From assembly GCA_963969345.1 (NCBI GenBank), contig OZ017768.1, positions 5,108,718-5,172,717 of the forward strand: a stretch of 64,000 nucleotides of DNA, in the 5' to 3' direction. The notes under the pieces were generated by a model. It ran no database searches and had not been told where the DNA came from. It saw only the letters and a program-made list of their open reading frames with translations. Source of the DNA: Turbatrix aceti (lineage: Eukaryota; Nematoda; Chromadorea; Rhabditida; Panagrolaimidae). The position numbers and the translations under genes are program-made. Each line of letters starts with the position of its first letter. Positions within the stretch are counted from its first letter, which is position 1. Positions 38,847 through 48,609 of the stretch are shown here, piece after piece.

Positions 38847-39805
38847 CACGTCTCAGACGTTGTTCTGAAATGATTCACGACTTTAATTTAACCACCTTCC
38901 ACTGTACGATTTTCGGGAAACGCTACTTGACTCACCGTATTGCATGAATGCTCGCCGTTTCTTTAGCGTTAAACCTCGGCTTCGGAATCGTTTCCCGCTT
39001 CAAGACGCGGGAAACGATTGTGCTCGTTATGAAACAATACTTCGTCATCATATTACGTTCGTGCTCCAGCAACAATCGGCATTTCGAATTGTTAAAAAAA
39101 CAACGACTATAGAAAAATGGTTCAAATTTAATTTTAATTAAACTAATGCAAATTAAAATTTTTACCTTTGCCTTTGATTTCGGCACTGAAAGCAAAGGCT
39201 TGAAGGCGTTTTTTTCGTAGCATTGTCATTCAAATTTCGTAGCATTAAGTAAAATTTGGATGACAATACCAATGTTGTCGGGTACCCAAAACTTTTGGGT
39301 ACCCGACCGAATCCTAAATTTTTTGTCAAAGCTTGTATTTCTTGTGCTTAAAAAAATTTTTTTCCACGTATTCTAAATTTTATCATTGAAATCGGCATAA
39401 TATTGCTGTTTTGAGGTTAAAAATGTAAAACATTGCAAAATTTGTTCCTTCTCGTTCCGATTAGGGGGACTGAATCTGCAAAAAAGTAATAATGTGTAGA
39501 ATCGGCGCAAAAAACATTTTACGTATTCCAAAAGTCCGCGTCTGACACGTGTACCCGCACTTGCATGTGATCTCCGACTTGACTACAACTCGGAGATCAC
39601 ATTTGCAGCCGATTTCATTTACTTTTTTACCACCACGGACATACAATAAGTTACAAGGATGGAGAGTAGGGTGGCGAAGAGGGGATTCCTATGGGACTCC
39701 CATGGGAATCCCATGGGTTAATTCCCCTATTTCTAATTCCCATGGGAGTTTCGCCACCCTGAGCAGGACCAAAGCTGCTTACCGAGAACGCCGGGTCTCT
39801 TGATT

Positions 39806-40182
39806 GGCTGCCGAGATTTTGTCAGCGTTGAAGTGAGTTTTTTTTTCTGGAAAAAAGTGGGGTGTCTAAATTTTATTGTTTGACACTCCAGATCGTCCAG
39901 CTTCGCACTCTGCGCCCGCTGGACACGGAAACTATCCGCAAATCCGTCGCGAAGACGCATCGTCTCGTCTGCGTCGAATACGGTTGGCCTCTCTGCGGCG
40001 TGGGCTCGGAGATCATTGCCCAGGTCACGGAATCCGACGTCTGGGACTCCCTTGACGCTCCTCCGGTCCGCGTCACCGGCGTGGACATTCCGATGCCGTA
40101 CACCGCGACTCTCGAAGCACTCGCCCTTCCGACCAAAGATCACGTCATCAAGACTGTCAAGAAGACGCTCAACATCAATTAA
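39806..40182 (+). pseudogene. PDHB fragment E3, class A
   Basis: The structure is as E1: the last bases of exon 3 with the 13-nt deletion, intron 3, and exon 4 ending in TAA at 40182 followed by about 95 bp of PDHB 3' UTR. The homology then stops at 40279, where the central spacer begins. The upstream hairpin element is in its longer form, unlike E1 and E5. Confidence 0.87.
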
Positions 40183-40279
40183 GTCTCGCCCAATGATTTT
40201 CACCCGAGTTAGTTTCATCGACGGCATCGCGTCGTTCGACCTTCCTTCTCGTAACCGATAATGAGATGATTAGTGTTTT

Positions 40280-40641
40280 TGCTGTTGTGGCTTTAGTTTC
40301 TTTTTTATCTTTCGAATCGGTGAATAGACATTCAAGGCATAAAATCCGCACATTTTTGGTAAAACTGCAAATTTGGGCAACTTTGAAAAAAAATTTATAG
40401 TAAAATTTGGACGTTTTGAAAAATTTGACAAATTCTGAACAAAATGCTGAAAATTAATTTTATTTAAAAAAATTTATTTAATAAATTGTGAGAAACTTTT
40501 TGTGAAAATTTTATTCACTTTGTAAATAATTCACTTCGTAAAACGTAAAAAAAAATTGAATAGAATCAAAAAATAGCATTTTATTCGAAAAAAAGAAAAT
40601 TCTGTCGCGAACGCGCACGCGTTTGCGAGGATCCTTGCGAC
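40280..40641. other. Non-palindromic central spacer sequence
   Basis: This AT-rich stretch has no counterpart elsewhere in the amplicon. It contains a second CAAGGCATAAAA motif at 40334, matching the termini of the adjacent MITE, so it may include a broken copy of the same family. No coding region is seen. The last 12 bp before the MITE match the S exon. Confidence 0.5.
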
Positions 40642-40939
40642 CAAGGCATAAAACCGGCCTAAAAATCAGGCCGCCGGCCGGCTTGCGGCCGGCCTAAATT
40701 TTCAGGCCGAATATTATGGAAAAATGCATAATCGTAAATTCCCCTGTCGTAAAAAGTAAAAAAAAAGACGAATGAAGCACAAAAACGTCAGAAAATCATA
40801 CTTTTTTTCGAAAAAAATCAACTTTCGGATTTTTTCCGGCTTTTTCGGCCGGCCTTGAATCGAAAAGCCGGCCCGCAGCCGGCCGCGGCCGGCCGGCCGT
40901 GCCGGCTTTTGCGGCCGGCCGGCCGGATTTTATGCCTTG
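40642..40939. mobile_element. hAT-like MITE, 298 bp
   Basis: Inverted termini CAAGGCATAAAA with following CCGGCC motifs bound 298 bp, flanked on both sides by the same 8-bp sequence CTTGCGAC (40634-40641 and 40940-40947). An 8-bp duplication and CAAGG-type ends are characteristic of the hAT superfamily. The interior is dominated by GGCCGGCC palindromes and has no coding capacity, so it is non-autonomous. It interrupts the first exon of the short CTLD gene copy S3. Confidence 0.85.
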
Positions 40940-41162
40940 CTTGCGACTACGACAAAAGATGCCAGTTTCTTCATCCAGAAGCCATCCCTGTGGTCATCCA
41001 CAGCAATGAAGAAAACGAAGCACTTTGTTTGTGTTATGCGTTGTTCCAAACTATAAGAATTATAAAATTTCAGACAACAAGTTCAAAACCAAACGACATT
41101 GTTCAAGCTATATAGGTTTTTATATTCCCTGCAACAGATCACTGATTGACAATGTGGAATAA
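40940..41162 (+). pseudogene. Truncated short CTLD gene copy S3
   Basis: Only the last part of exon 1 (to 41026), the intron and exon 2 (41074-41162) remain. The signal peptide, start codon and promoter have been lost at the MITE insertion and amplicon junction. The surviving part matches S1 and S2. Confidence 0.8.
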
Positions 41163-41257
41163 AAATTTGATGAAATGATTAGAGTGCAGCAAAAAAATGT
41201 TTGACTATGGCAAAAAAATAATATCCAGACCCTCTCCGGCGACCAGACCAGTGTAAC

Positions 41258-41547
41258 TGTCGCGATGCGAAGCCAGACGCCAGATCCCCCCCGACTCGGC
41301 TGGCCGGCAGTGTCGCGAATTCTTCGCGAACGCGGTTCAACACCAACGCGAAATCTACATAACTCCAGCAATTTCTCTATATATACGTTGTTTTCCTTTC
41401 CTTTCAAAAAGAACTCTTATTTCCTTACTCTTACCCTTACGTTTCTGTACGTACTGACAATAAATTCTTCCTACTAACTCTCGATTTCTCTGTGAAGCTT
41501 CCCTCGCGTGGCCCGTTCCGCTGTGGAACGGAGGGAAGTTCTCCACA
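41258..41547. mobile_element. Solo LTR, 290 bp
   Basis: The insertion begins TGTCGCGATGCG and ends CTCCACA, giving TG...CA termini, and is flanked by a perfect 5-bp duplication GTAAC (41253-41257 and 41548-41552). It contains a TATA-like CTATATATA near 41373-41383 and AATAAA near 41459, as expected for an LTR promoter and polyadenylation signal on the plus strand. The matching sites in U1 (near 36784) and U4 (near 48378) are empty, and the 295-nt offset equals 290 plus 5. Internal genes are gone, presumably by LTR-LTR recombination. The superfamily cannot be told from the LTR alone. Confidence 0.88.
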
Positions 41548-41780
41548 GTAACATCGCCTTCGCCTTCATCGCCCTCGGAGGCGCCTTCGGATCGTCTTCG
41601 CCTCCGGAGACAAAGGCGAAGGCAAATGCAAAAAATTAACGCCTCCAATTGCCTTCGCCTCCATCGCCTTCAGACCTTTACAATTTGGGACAAAAAATTT
41701 GAATGACTTTAAATTCACCAAAGATAGTCAAAAAACAGCTTTACCACTTTATTTAATAGAATTAAAAAGGTACTTTTGTG

Positions 41781-43353
41781 TTATGTGGAGCACCAGAGAG
41801 GTACGGAACACAAAACATCTCCGTGAAAGTGTGGATCCTTCGGGTCCAAGTTGTTAGTTTTGTTTTTATACAGCATGCCAAGGACTTGTTTTGGACACGC
41901 GTCAGCGGTTACTTCCAGAGGCGCAGGGAGCGGTGTGCCGTCGACGTTTTCGTAGGCTTTTGCGTTGCACGGATGCCCGCACGGAATACTGACGCCAATG
42001 AGAGTATACACACTGGGATCCACGAGTGTCTCTGAAAAAGGGAAAAGTCACCGTGCGAGCAGAGTGAACTCACTCAGGAAATCGCGCTGCTCGATCGAAG
42101 TTATGGTTACCGGAATCGCATCCGGATCCAGAGAATGACAAGCATTAATGAGGCTGCACTGGTCAATCTTGTTCGGTGTCTTGTACTTTTTATAGCACTC
42201 TCCGACGCCATTGAATTCCTTGTAAATGTAGGAGTCATCGGGGCATTTATCACTAGAGAATGGGTTTTGTGTAGTCATGCTCTTTTGTGTAGTCTTGCGG
42301 TTTTGTGGAGCTATGCTGCACATAATAGGTACCTTGTAATAGGCATACTCTCTTTCTAAGTTGGCATCTTCCAAATCCCATTGACTTATATCGGCGTTGT
42401 AATACCCGTTATTTAATCTAATACTTACATTAAAAGGGCTTCCATCGATATTCTCGAATCTAGTCACATCAAAATTTCTGGGACACGGAATTAAAACACC
42501 AACTATCATTATATCCCTACCATGTACAAGTGACCCTAAAATAATTATTTTAGAACAAAAAACATTTTTGTGTTCAATTACTAAGGTAATCTTTTTCTTC
42601 GTACGAATTGATGGCTGTAGGAATGGCAGCATCGTTAAGTGGGCGGCAAGCATCCTTCAGACCACAGCGATCGATGTTAACTTTGGGAGTATACATTTTG
42701 TAACATTTTGCTATTCCGTTGAATTCTTTATAAGTCCAACTGTCGTCAGGGCATTTATCACTAGAGAATGGGTTTGGTGAAGTCGGGCCTTTGTGTAGAT
42801 CAAGGGCGCACAAAACACGATTATCGACATCCCAAGATGCAACATCAGGATTGACGTCGTCTGTACGAGAATCAACAATCATCGCAAAATTCTCCGGATG
42901 GTCCATATCGTTTATAACATCTAACGGCTCAGCAAGCGGAGTGCCATCAACATTTTGAAAGAGCTTTGAATCATAATAATGTAAACACGGTATTTGAACT
43001 CCAATAATAATTCCATCTCTCCAATTAAGTATCTTATTAAGCTGTTCTAAAAAAAGAAAATGATGTACATATTTATAGTGACATTTGATGCACTTACTCA
43101 TTGCACGGGCATCAGCCACTGTTCTCAAGGTAGCAGGAATTGCATCCGTGTTAAGATCATTACAGGCATGAATGAGCTCACACTCAGAAGATGCTAATTT
43201 ATTCTGCCATATCTTGTAACACCTTTCGGTTCCCCCTTCAGGGTAAAGGTAATACCAAGTGTTGTCCGGGCATCCGTTTTGTTTCGCATCCCCATCAGCC
43301 GACGACAGATCGACGATGCCAACGAGAATTAGGAGTAAGAGTTGATAGTCCAT
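41781..43353 (-). CDS. Three-CTLD secreted protein, copy C2
   Basis: Exons at 43353-43098, 43046-42582, 42535-42074 and 42031-41781 encode the same 477-residue protein as C1, with the same introns. The solo LTR lies about 230 bp beyond its 3' end. See C1 for domains. Retention of an intact frame in all three copies means they are very recent, homogenised by gene conversion, or under selection. Confidence 0.82.
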
Positions 43354-43395
43354 GTAAAGAAAAACTTTTGAATTGTCGTATTCACGAACACCGTA

Positions 43396-43403
43396 TATTT
43401 ATA
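43396..43403 (-). promoter_or_regulatory. TATA box of C2
   Basis: TATAAATA on the minus strand, 42 bp upstream of the C2 start, as in C1. Confidence 0.55.
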
Positions 43404-43988
43404 TTGCCAAGTGCTGCTCGATTTTGCAGCACCAAAAAAAAGGAGGGCCTTTCAAACGAAAACGATGTGAAACGTGGATTTTTTGCGTGGAGCACATTAT
43501 CGTTTGCAGAACTTTTGAAAATGGGTCCTCAAGGCAATTATTTTTTGCACATGCCAATACGTATGTTGTTCCTTCTCGTTCCGATTAGGGGGGCTGAATC
43601 TGCAAAAAAGTAATAATGTGCAGAATCGGCGCAAAAAACATTTTACGTCTTCCAAAAGTCCGCGTCTGACACGTGTACCCGCACTTGCATGTGATCTCCG
43701 ACTTGACTACAACTCGGAGATCACATTTGCAGCCAATTTCATTTACTTTTTTACCACCACGGACATACAATAAGTTACAAGGATGGAGAGCAGGGTGGCG
43801 AAGAAGGGATTCCTATGGGACTCCCATGGGATAATTCCCCTATTTCTAATTCCCATGGGAGTTTCGCCACCCTGGTCCTGCTGCAGGACCAAAGCTGCTT
43901 ATCGAAAACGCCGGGTCTCTTGATTGATAGGAGCAAGGCGTTCCAGCCGGGGACCGTGAGAAGACGTAGTACATATTTATTTCGGTAT

Positions 43989-44480
43989 AGCTCAGCACCG
44001 ACTTTATCATCCCCATCGGTCCAGCTCACATCGCGCGCACCGGAACTGACGTCACAATCGTCACTTTTTCGCGCGGCATGGAGCTTGCGCTGGAGGCTGC
44101 CGAGATTTTGTCAGCGTTGAAGTGAGTTTTTTTTCCGGAAAAAAAGTGGGGTGTCTAAATTTTATTGTTTGACATTTCAGATCGTCCAGCTTGAAATGTC
44201 AAACAATCTGCGCGCGCTGGACACGGAAACTATCCGCAAATCCGTCGCAAAGATGCATCGTCTCGTCTGCGTCGAATACGGTTGGCCTCTCTGCGGCGTG
44301 GGCTCGGAGATCATTGCCCAGGTCACGGAATCCGACGTCTGGGACTCCCTTGACGCTCCTCCGGTCCGCGTCACCGGCGTGGACATTCCGATGCCGTACA
44401 CCTCGACTCTCGAAGCACTCGCCCTTCCGACCAAAGATCACGTCATCAAGGCTGTCAAGAAGACGCTCAACATCAATTAG
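43989..44480 (+). pseudogene. PDHB fragment E4, class B
   Basis: This is the mirror copy of E2: an exon 3 tail with the 13-nt deletion, intron 3, then exon 4 ending in TAG at 44478-44480. A 15-bp perfect inverted repeat (ATTGTTTGACATTTC at 44164-44178 and its complement at 44193-44207) spans the splice acceptor. It forms an inverted pair with E5. Confidence 0.87.
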
Positions 44481-44663
44481 TTTTACAATTTGTTCAAATG
44501 GCACTTTTTTTCTCACGCTGCCTTTGAAATTCGTTGGAACACGCTGGCTTTCTTCTCGAACGAGATCATCGACATGAGAAAAGAGAAAATCTACCAGCGA
44601 CTGTTGAGTCTCAAAGAATTCAGCGAAGAGTACAATGCCGGTGTTTACAGGCGGATTCGATAG
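44481..44663 (+). other. Orphan open segment after class B PDHB copies
   Basis: Directly after the E4 stop codon, and in the same frame, 60 sense codons run to a TAG at 44661-44663. The translation has a protein-like composition (for example AFFSNEIIDMRKEKIYQRL and a terminal YRRIR) unlike the surrounding AT-rich DNA. I do not recognise the protein. It may be the tail of another gene captured during the rearrangement. Copies follow E2 (minus strand, about 33673-33855) and E6 (about 51303-51485). Confidence 0.4.
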
Positions 44664-45012
44664 TTTTTTGTTTCGACATAAATCGGGTCACTTTGGGCAA
44701 GATTTTTTGCGTGACTGTATTTGAAAAAAAATGAGTCACAAAGCGATCGCGATGCGAAAGAAAAATTATGATTTGTAAAAAAAAATATTTATCGAATTTT
44801 TACAAAAAAATTATTTTTCAATTTTTTTCAATTTATTTATTTTATTAAAAAAATAAATGCATTCAAAAAATAAAAGAATAAATGTATTCTTGTATTTTTT
44901 GAATTTATTTAATATAAAACACTAATCATCTCATTATCGGTTACGAGAAGGAAGGTCGAACGACGCGATGCCGTCGATGAAACTAACTCGGGTGAAAATC
45001 ATTGGGCGAGAC

Positions 45013-45388
45013 TTAATTGATGTTGAGCGTCTTCTTGACAGTCTTGATGACGTGATCTTTGGTCGGAAGGGCGAGTGCTTCGAGAGTCGCGGTGTACGGC
45101 ATCGGAATGTCCACGCCGGTGACGCGGACCGGAGGAGCGTCAAGGGAGTCCCAGACGTCGGATTCCGTGACCTGGGCAATGATCTCCGAGCCCACGCCGC
45201 AGAGAGGCCAACCGTATTCGACGCAGACGAGACGATGCGTCTTCGCGACGGATTTGCGGATAGTTTCCGTGTCCAGCGGGCGCAGAGTGCGAAGCTGGAC
45301 GATCTGGAGTGTCAAACAATAAAATTTAGACACCCCACTTTTTTCCAGAAAAAAAACTCACTTCAACGCTGACAAAATCTCGGCAGCC
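45013..45388 (-). pseudogene. PDHB fragment E5, class A
   Basis: Same structure as E1 and E3: 13-nt deleted exon 3 end, intron 3, exon 4 and PDHB 3' UTR with its AATAAA. The adjacent CCCATGGGA hairpin is the shortened form also found beside E1, linking U3 with U1. Confidence 0.87.
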
Positions 45389-46318
45389 AATCAAGAGACC
45401 CGGCGTTCTCGGTAAGCAGCTTTGGTCCTGCTCAGGGTGGCGAAACTCCCATGGGAATCCCATGGGAGTCCCATAGGAATCCCCTCTTCGCCACCCTGCT
45501 CTCCATCCTTGTAACTTATTGTATGTCCGTGGTGGTAAAAAAGTAAATGAAATCGGCTGCAAATGTGATCTCCGAGTTGTAGTCAAGTCGGAGATCACAT
45601 GCAAGTGCGGGTACACGTGTCAGACGCGGACTTTTGGAAGACGTAAAATGTTTTTTGCGCCGATTCTGCACATTATTACTTTTTTGCAGATTCAGTCCCC
45701 CTAATCGGAACGAGAAGGAACAAATTTTGCAATGTTTTACATTTATAACCTCAAAACAGCAATATTATGCCGATTTCAATGATAAAATTTAGAATACGTG
45801 GAAAAAATTTTTTTTAAGCACAAGAAATACAAGCTTTGTCAAAAAATTTAGGATTCGGTCGGGTACCCAAAAGTTTTGGGTACCCGACAACATTGGTATT
45901 GTCATCCAAATTTTACTTAATGCTACGAAATTTGAATGACAATGCTACGAAAAAAACGCCTTCAAGCCTTTGCTTTCAGTGCCGAAATCAAAGGCAAAGG
46001 TAAAAATTTTAATTTGCATTAGTTTAATTAAAATTAAATTTGAACCATTTTTCTATAGTCGTTGTTTTTTTAACAATTCGAAATGCCGATTGTTGCTGAA
46101 GCACGAACGTAATATGATGACGAAGTATTGTTTCATAACGAGCACAATCGTTTCCCGCGTCTTGAAGCGGGAAACGATTCCGAAGCCGAGGTTTAACGCT
46201 AAAGAAACGGCGAGCATTCATGCAATACGGTGAGTCAAGTAGCGTTTCCCGAAAATCGTACAGTGGAAGGTGGTTAAATGAAAGTCGTGAATCATTTCAG
46301 AACAACGTCTGAGACGTG

Positions 46319-46326
46319 TATAAAAG
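46319..46326 (+). promoter_or_regulatory. TATA box of L3
   Basis: TATAAAAG lies 45 bp before the L3 start codon at 46371. The in-frame ATG further upstream (46278) lies upstream of the TATA box and is therefore unlikely to be used. Confidence 0.65.
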
Positions 46327-46370
46327 CGGCACGTGGCCTTCATTATTTCACCAAACACAGGAACCTGGCA

Positions 46371-47021
46371 ATGAAGTCCTACTGTTGTCTTCCGTGCTTT
46401 CTACTCGTCATCACCTTCTCCGTCTTTGCGGTTGTCACTGCCGGCGACTTCAATTATGCGGTCGAATTTGACGTGAACCAAAATTACAAGTCGCTGAAGG
46501 ACGAAATGAAGACTCTTGGTGCGAACACTATTTTTTTCAACTTGACTTCCAAAAACTTTGATGAAATGCTTTCTTATATTTTTACATCACTGAAAGCTGG
46601 CTATGGCGGTGAATTATATTACTCGCCGGACAACACGCTAAACGGATATCGTGATTTCATGAACTTGTACACCACGTTTAACGACATCATTCAATCAGAT
46701 CGATACTGGCTTTCAACCTTGCATTTTAGCCCAAACGAAACAGAAGACAATGTAAACTTCATCACAGAATTTAAGGCCGCAGCATTATCCAAGAATGTCA
46801 AGATTGGCATCTTGACGGATCCCGAAACGTGGAACAAGATTACTCCTGATGATGACAAAGAATTCGCCAAAAATATGCCATTATGGTACGTTGGCAATAA
46901 GGATAAAAACTTCGATGACTTTAAACCATTCGGGGGGTGGAGTTTTTCCTCTGCGTTTGTGAAGCGATTCGATATGAAGAACTCGTTTAATGTCGATATT
47001 TGGTCTAACACTCGTCCATGA
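46371..47021 (+). CDS. Secreted GH25 (LYS-type) lysozyme-like protein L3, probably inactive
   Basis: An intronless frame encodes 216 residues, identical to L2. It has a signal peptide (residues 1-24), the GH25-like strand pattern (YAV, YYSPD, YWLS, VKIGILTD, PLWYVG) and substitutions at the expected catalytic acids. It is followed by AATAAA at 47096-47101. It lies head to tail upstream of S2 on the same strand, 0.9 kb away, and may share regulation with the CTLD genes. Loss of catalytic residues with retention of the secreted fold suggests binding without hydrolysis, which is inference. Confidence 0.75.
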   Translation: MKSYCCLPCFLLVITFSVFAVVTAGDFNYAVEFDVNQNYKSLKDEMKTLGANTIFFNLTSKNFDEMLSYIFTSLKAGYGGELYYSPDNTLNGYRDFMNLYTTFNDIIQSDRYWLSTLHFSPNETEDNVNFITEFKAAALSKNVKIGILTDPETWNKITPDDDKEFAKNMPLWYVGNKDKNFDDFKPFGGWSFSSAFVKRFDMKNSFNVDIWSNTRP

Positions 47022-47095
47022 GCCTAAATCATCTTTACCAAATGCTTACCCCCTAACCGTGCTTCATTTTGATAACGCATATATATCCGTAACAT

Positions 47096-47101
47096 AATAA
47101 A
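47096..47101 (+). terminator. Polyadenylation signal of L3
   Basis: AATAAA occurs 75 bp after the L3 stop codon. The same motif follows L2 in the mirror arm. Confidence 0.55.
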
Positions 47102-47864
47102 TACTTGCAGCAGAAACTGGTCAAGCAGACTCGAGATTAACATGACAGATGCGAAAAATCATTTGTTTTTAAAATAGAATCGCTTTTTAAAAAAATTTCC
47201 AATGTCAAAGCGCCAAAAAAATTTGAAAAAAAATTTAAAAATTAGTCATTAATTTTTTTTTTTAATATTTGAAAAGTTTATTTAAGGTTCTACAGCGCTA
47301 CAATAGAAAATCTGACATTTCGTGCAGTAAGATTTTTATTTTGATGGAATAAAGTAATCGAAACTTTTTCCGGAAAGTTCCACGATGTTTTATGGGAGAG
47401 AGTCAAACCTCTGTATTCAAAAAAAATTACAGGCTATTAATTGTACAAAAAAAATTCTAAAAGTCGAGCTATAAATTTCAGTCATTATGAATTAAAAAAC
47501 ACTTCTTAAAAATTTATTTACCGAATAGAATACAGCCAAAAAAAGATGCATGAGATACCGCTCGGTAGATTTCAGGTAGAACTCATATACATACTCCAAA
47601 AGGTGACAGCCCCCTGAACCTGTCACCTTTATCTTTGTCTTTGGAAACTACTCAAACGTCACGACAAGGGCACGGAACTCTGTTATGTGTCATAAATGCT
47701 CACACCCAGATGTTTGGCGTGCTTCCCGTTTGCTTTGAGTCCCGGTGGTTTGGATTATCCCGACTGACAATGGGGGCTTGAAACACACCTGGCAGCAGCT
47801 TGGCTACAATTGTTAACTGCGACATAGTATGTACGCGTATGTTTTCCGCGTTGACTGAGTAAGT

Positions 47865-47886
47865 TCGTCTGCGTCGAATACGGTTG
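47865..47886 (+). repeat. 22-bp PDHB exon-4 micro-fragment upstream of S2
   Basis: The bases match PDHB exon 4 exactly over 22 bp (GTCTGCGTCGAATACGGTTG with two further bases) and end 32 bp before the S2 start codon. Neither side continues the PDHB match. Confidence 0.7.
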
Positions 47887-47918
47887 AAACAGTGTTTTGC
47901 AAAAACAATTCCAAATTG

Positions 47919-48286
47919 ATGCTCATTTTCTTTTCACTGATCTGTCTCCCGATCTTGGTTTCATCCGTGACCGATTTTCCCACCAATTTTGACTTCAGAC
48001 AAAAGTTTGACGGGATCACAAAGTGCTACGCACGCGGATGCATACCCCGAGATAACCTCGATCCTTGCGACTACGACAAAAGATGCCAGTTTCTTCATCC
48101 AGAAGCCATCCCTGTGGTCATCCACAGCAATGAAGAAAACGAAGCACTTTGTTTGTGTTATGCGTTGTTCCAAACTATAAGAATTATAAAATTTCAGACA
48201 ACAAGTTCAAAACCAAACGACATTGTTCAAGCTATATAGGTTTTTATATTCCCTGCAACAGATCACTGATTGACAATGTGGAATAA
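47919..48286 (+). CDS. Short secreted half-CTLD protein (S2)
   Basis: Exons 47919-48150 and 48198-48286 encode the same 106 residues as S1: signal peptide, CYARGC, AIPVVIHS, NEENEAL, then YIGFYIPC and a premature stop relative to full CTLDs. The 3' end faces the 3' end of C3 across the GGCGAAGGC repeat. It carries small differences from S1 and S3 in the downstream sequence (for example GATGAATTG against GATGAAATG). Confidence 0.6.
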
Positions 48287-48609
48287 AAATTTGATGAATT
48301 GATTAGAGTGCCGCAAAAAAATGTTTGACTATGGCAAAAAAATAATATCCAGACCCTCTCCGGCGACCAGACCAGTGTAACATCGCCTTTGCCTTCATCG
48401 CCCTCGGAGGCGCCTTCGGATCGTCTTCGCCTCCGGAGACAAAGGCGAAGGCAAATGCAAAAAATTAACGCCTCCAATTGCCTTCGCCTCCATCGCCTTC
48501 AGACCTTTACAATTTGGGACAAAAAATTTGAATGACTTTAAATTCACCAAAGATAGTCAAAAAACAGCTTTACCACTTTATTTAATAGAATTAAAAAGGT
48601 ACTTTTGTG

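Larger units (their letters stand above)
32948..40279 (+). repeat. Left arm of the 7.3-kb palindrome
   Basis: This arm contains, in order, PDHB copy E1 (+), copy E2 (-), CTLD gene C1 (+), short CTLD gene S1 (-), lysozyme-like L2 (-) and PDHB copy E3 (+). It is the reverse complement of 44916-52224. Mirrored pairs sum to 85158-85165 along most of the arm and to 85195 at the inner end, where a 30-bp indel lies in a CCCATGGGA-rich hairpin. The inner end breaks within the PDHB 3' UTR sequence at 40279. Confidence 0.9.
40940..46778 (-). repeat. Right arm of the second inverted pairing (U3)
   Basis: This interval mirrors 30495-37101 and contains truncated S3, C2, E4, E5 and most of L3. A 295-nt offset equals the 290-bp solo LTR plus 5-bp duplicated target, present only here. 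The arm starts immediately beside the MITE at 40642-40939. Confidence 0.88.

Noticed and set aside
43191..43613. 140-codon frame antisense to the CTLD gene start and promoter
   Set aside because: It is repeated only because the unit is repeated; it is antisense to C2 and has no domain.
46278..46370. Upstream in-frame ATG extending the lysozyme-like protein by 31 residues
   Set aside because: It lies upstream of the TATA box at 46319-46326, is destroyed by a substitution in L2, and would bury the signal peptide.
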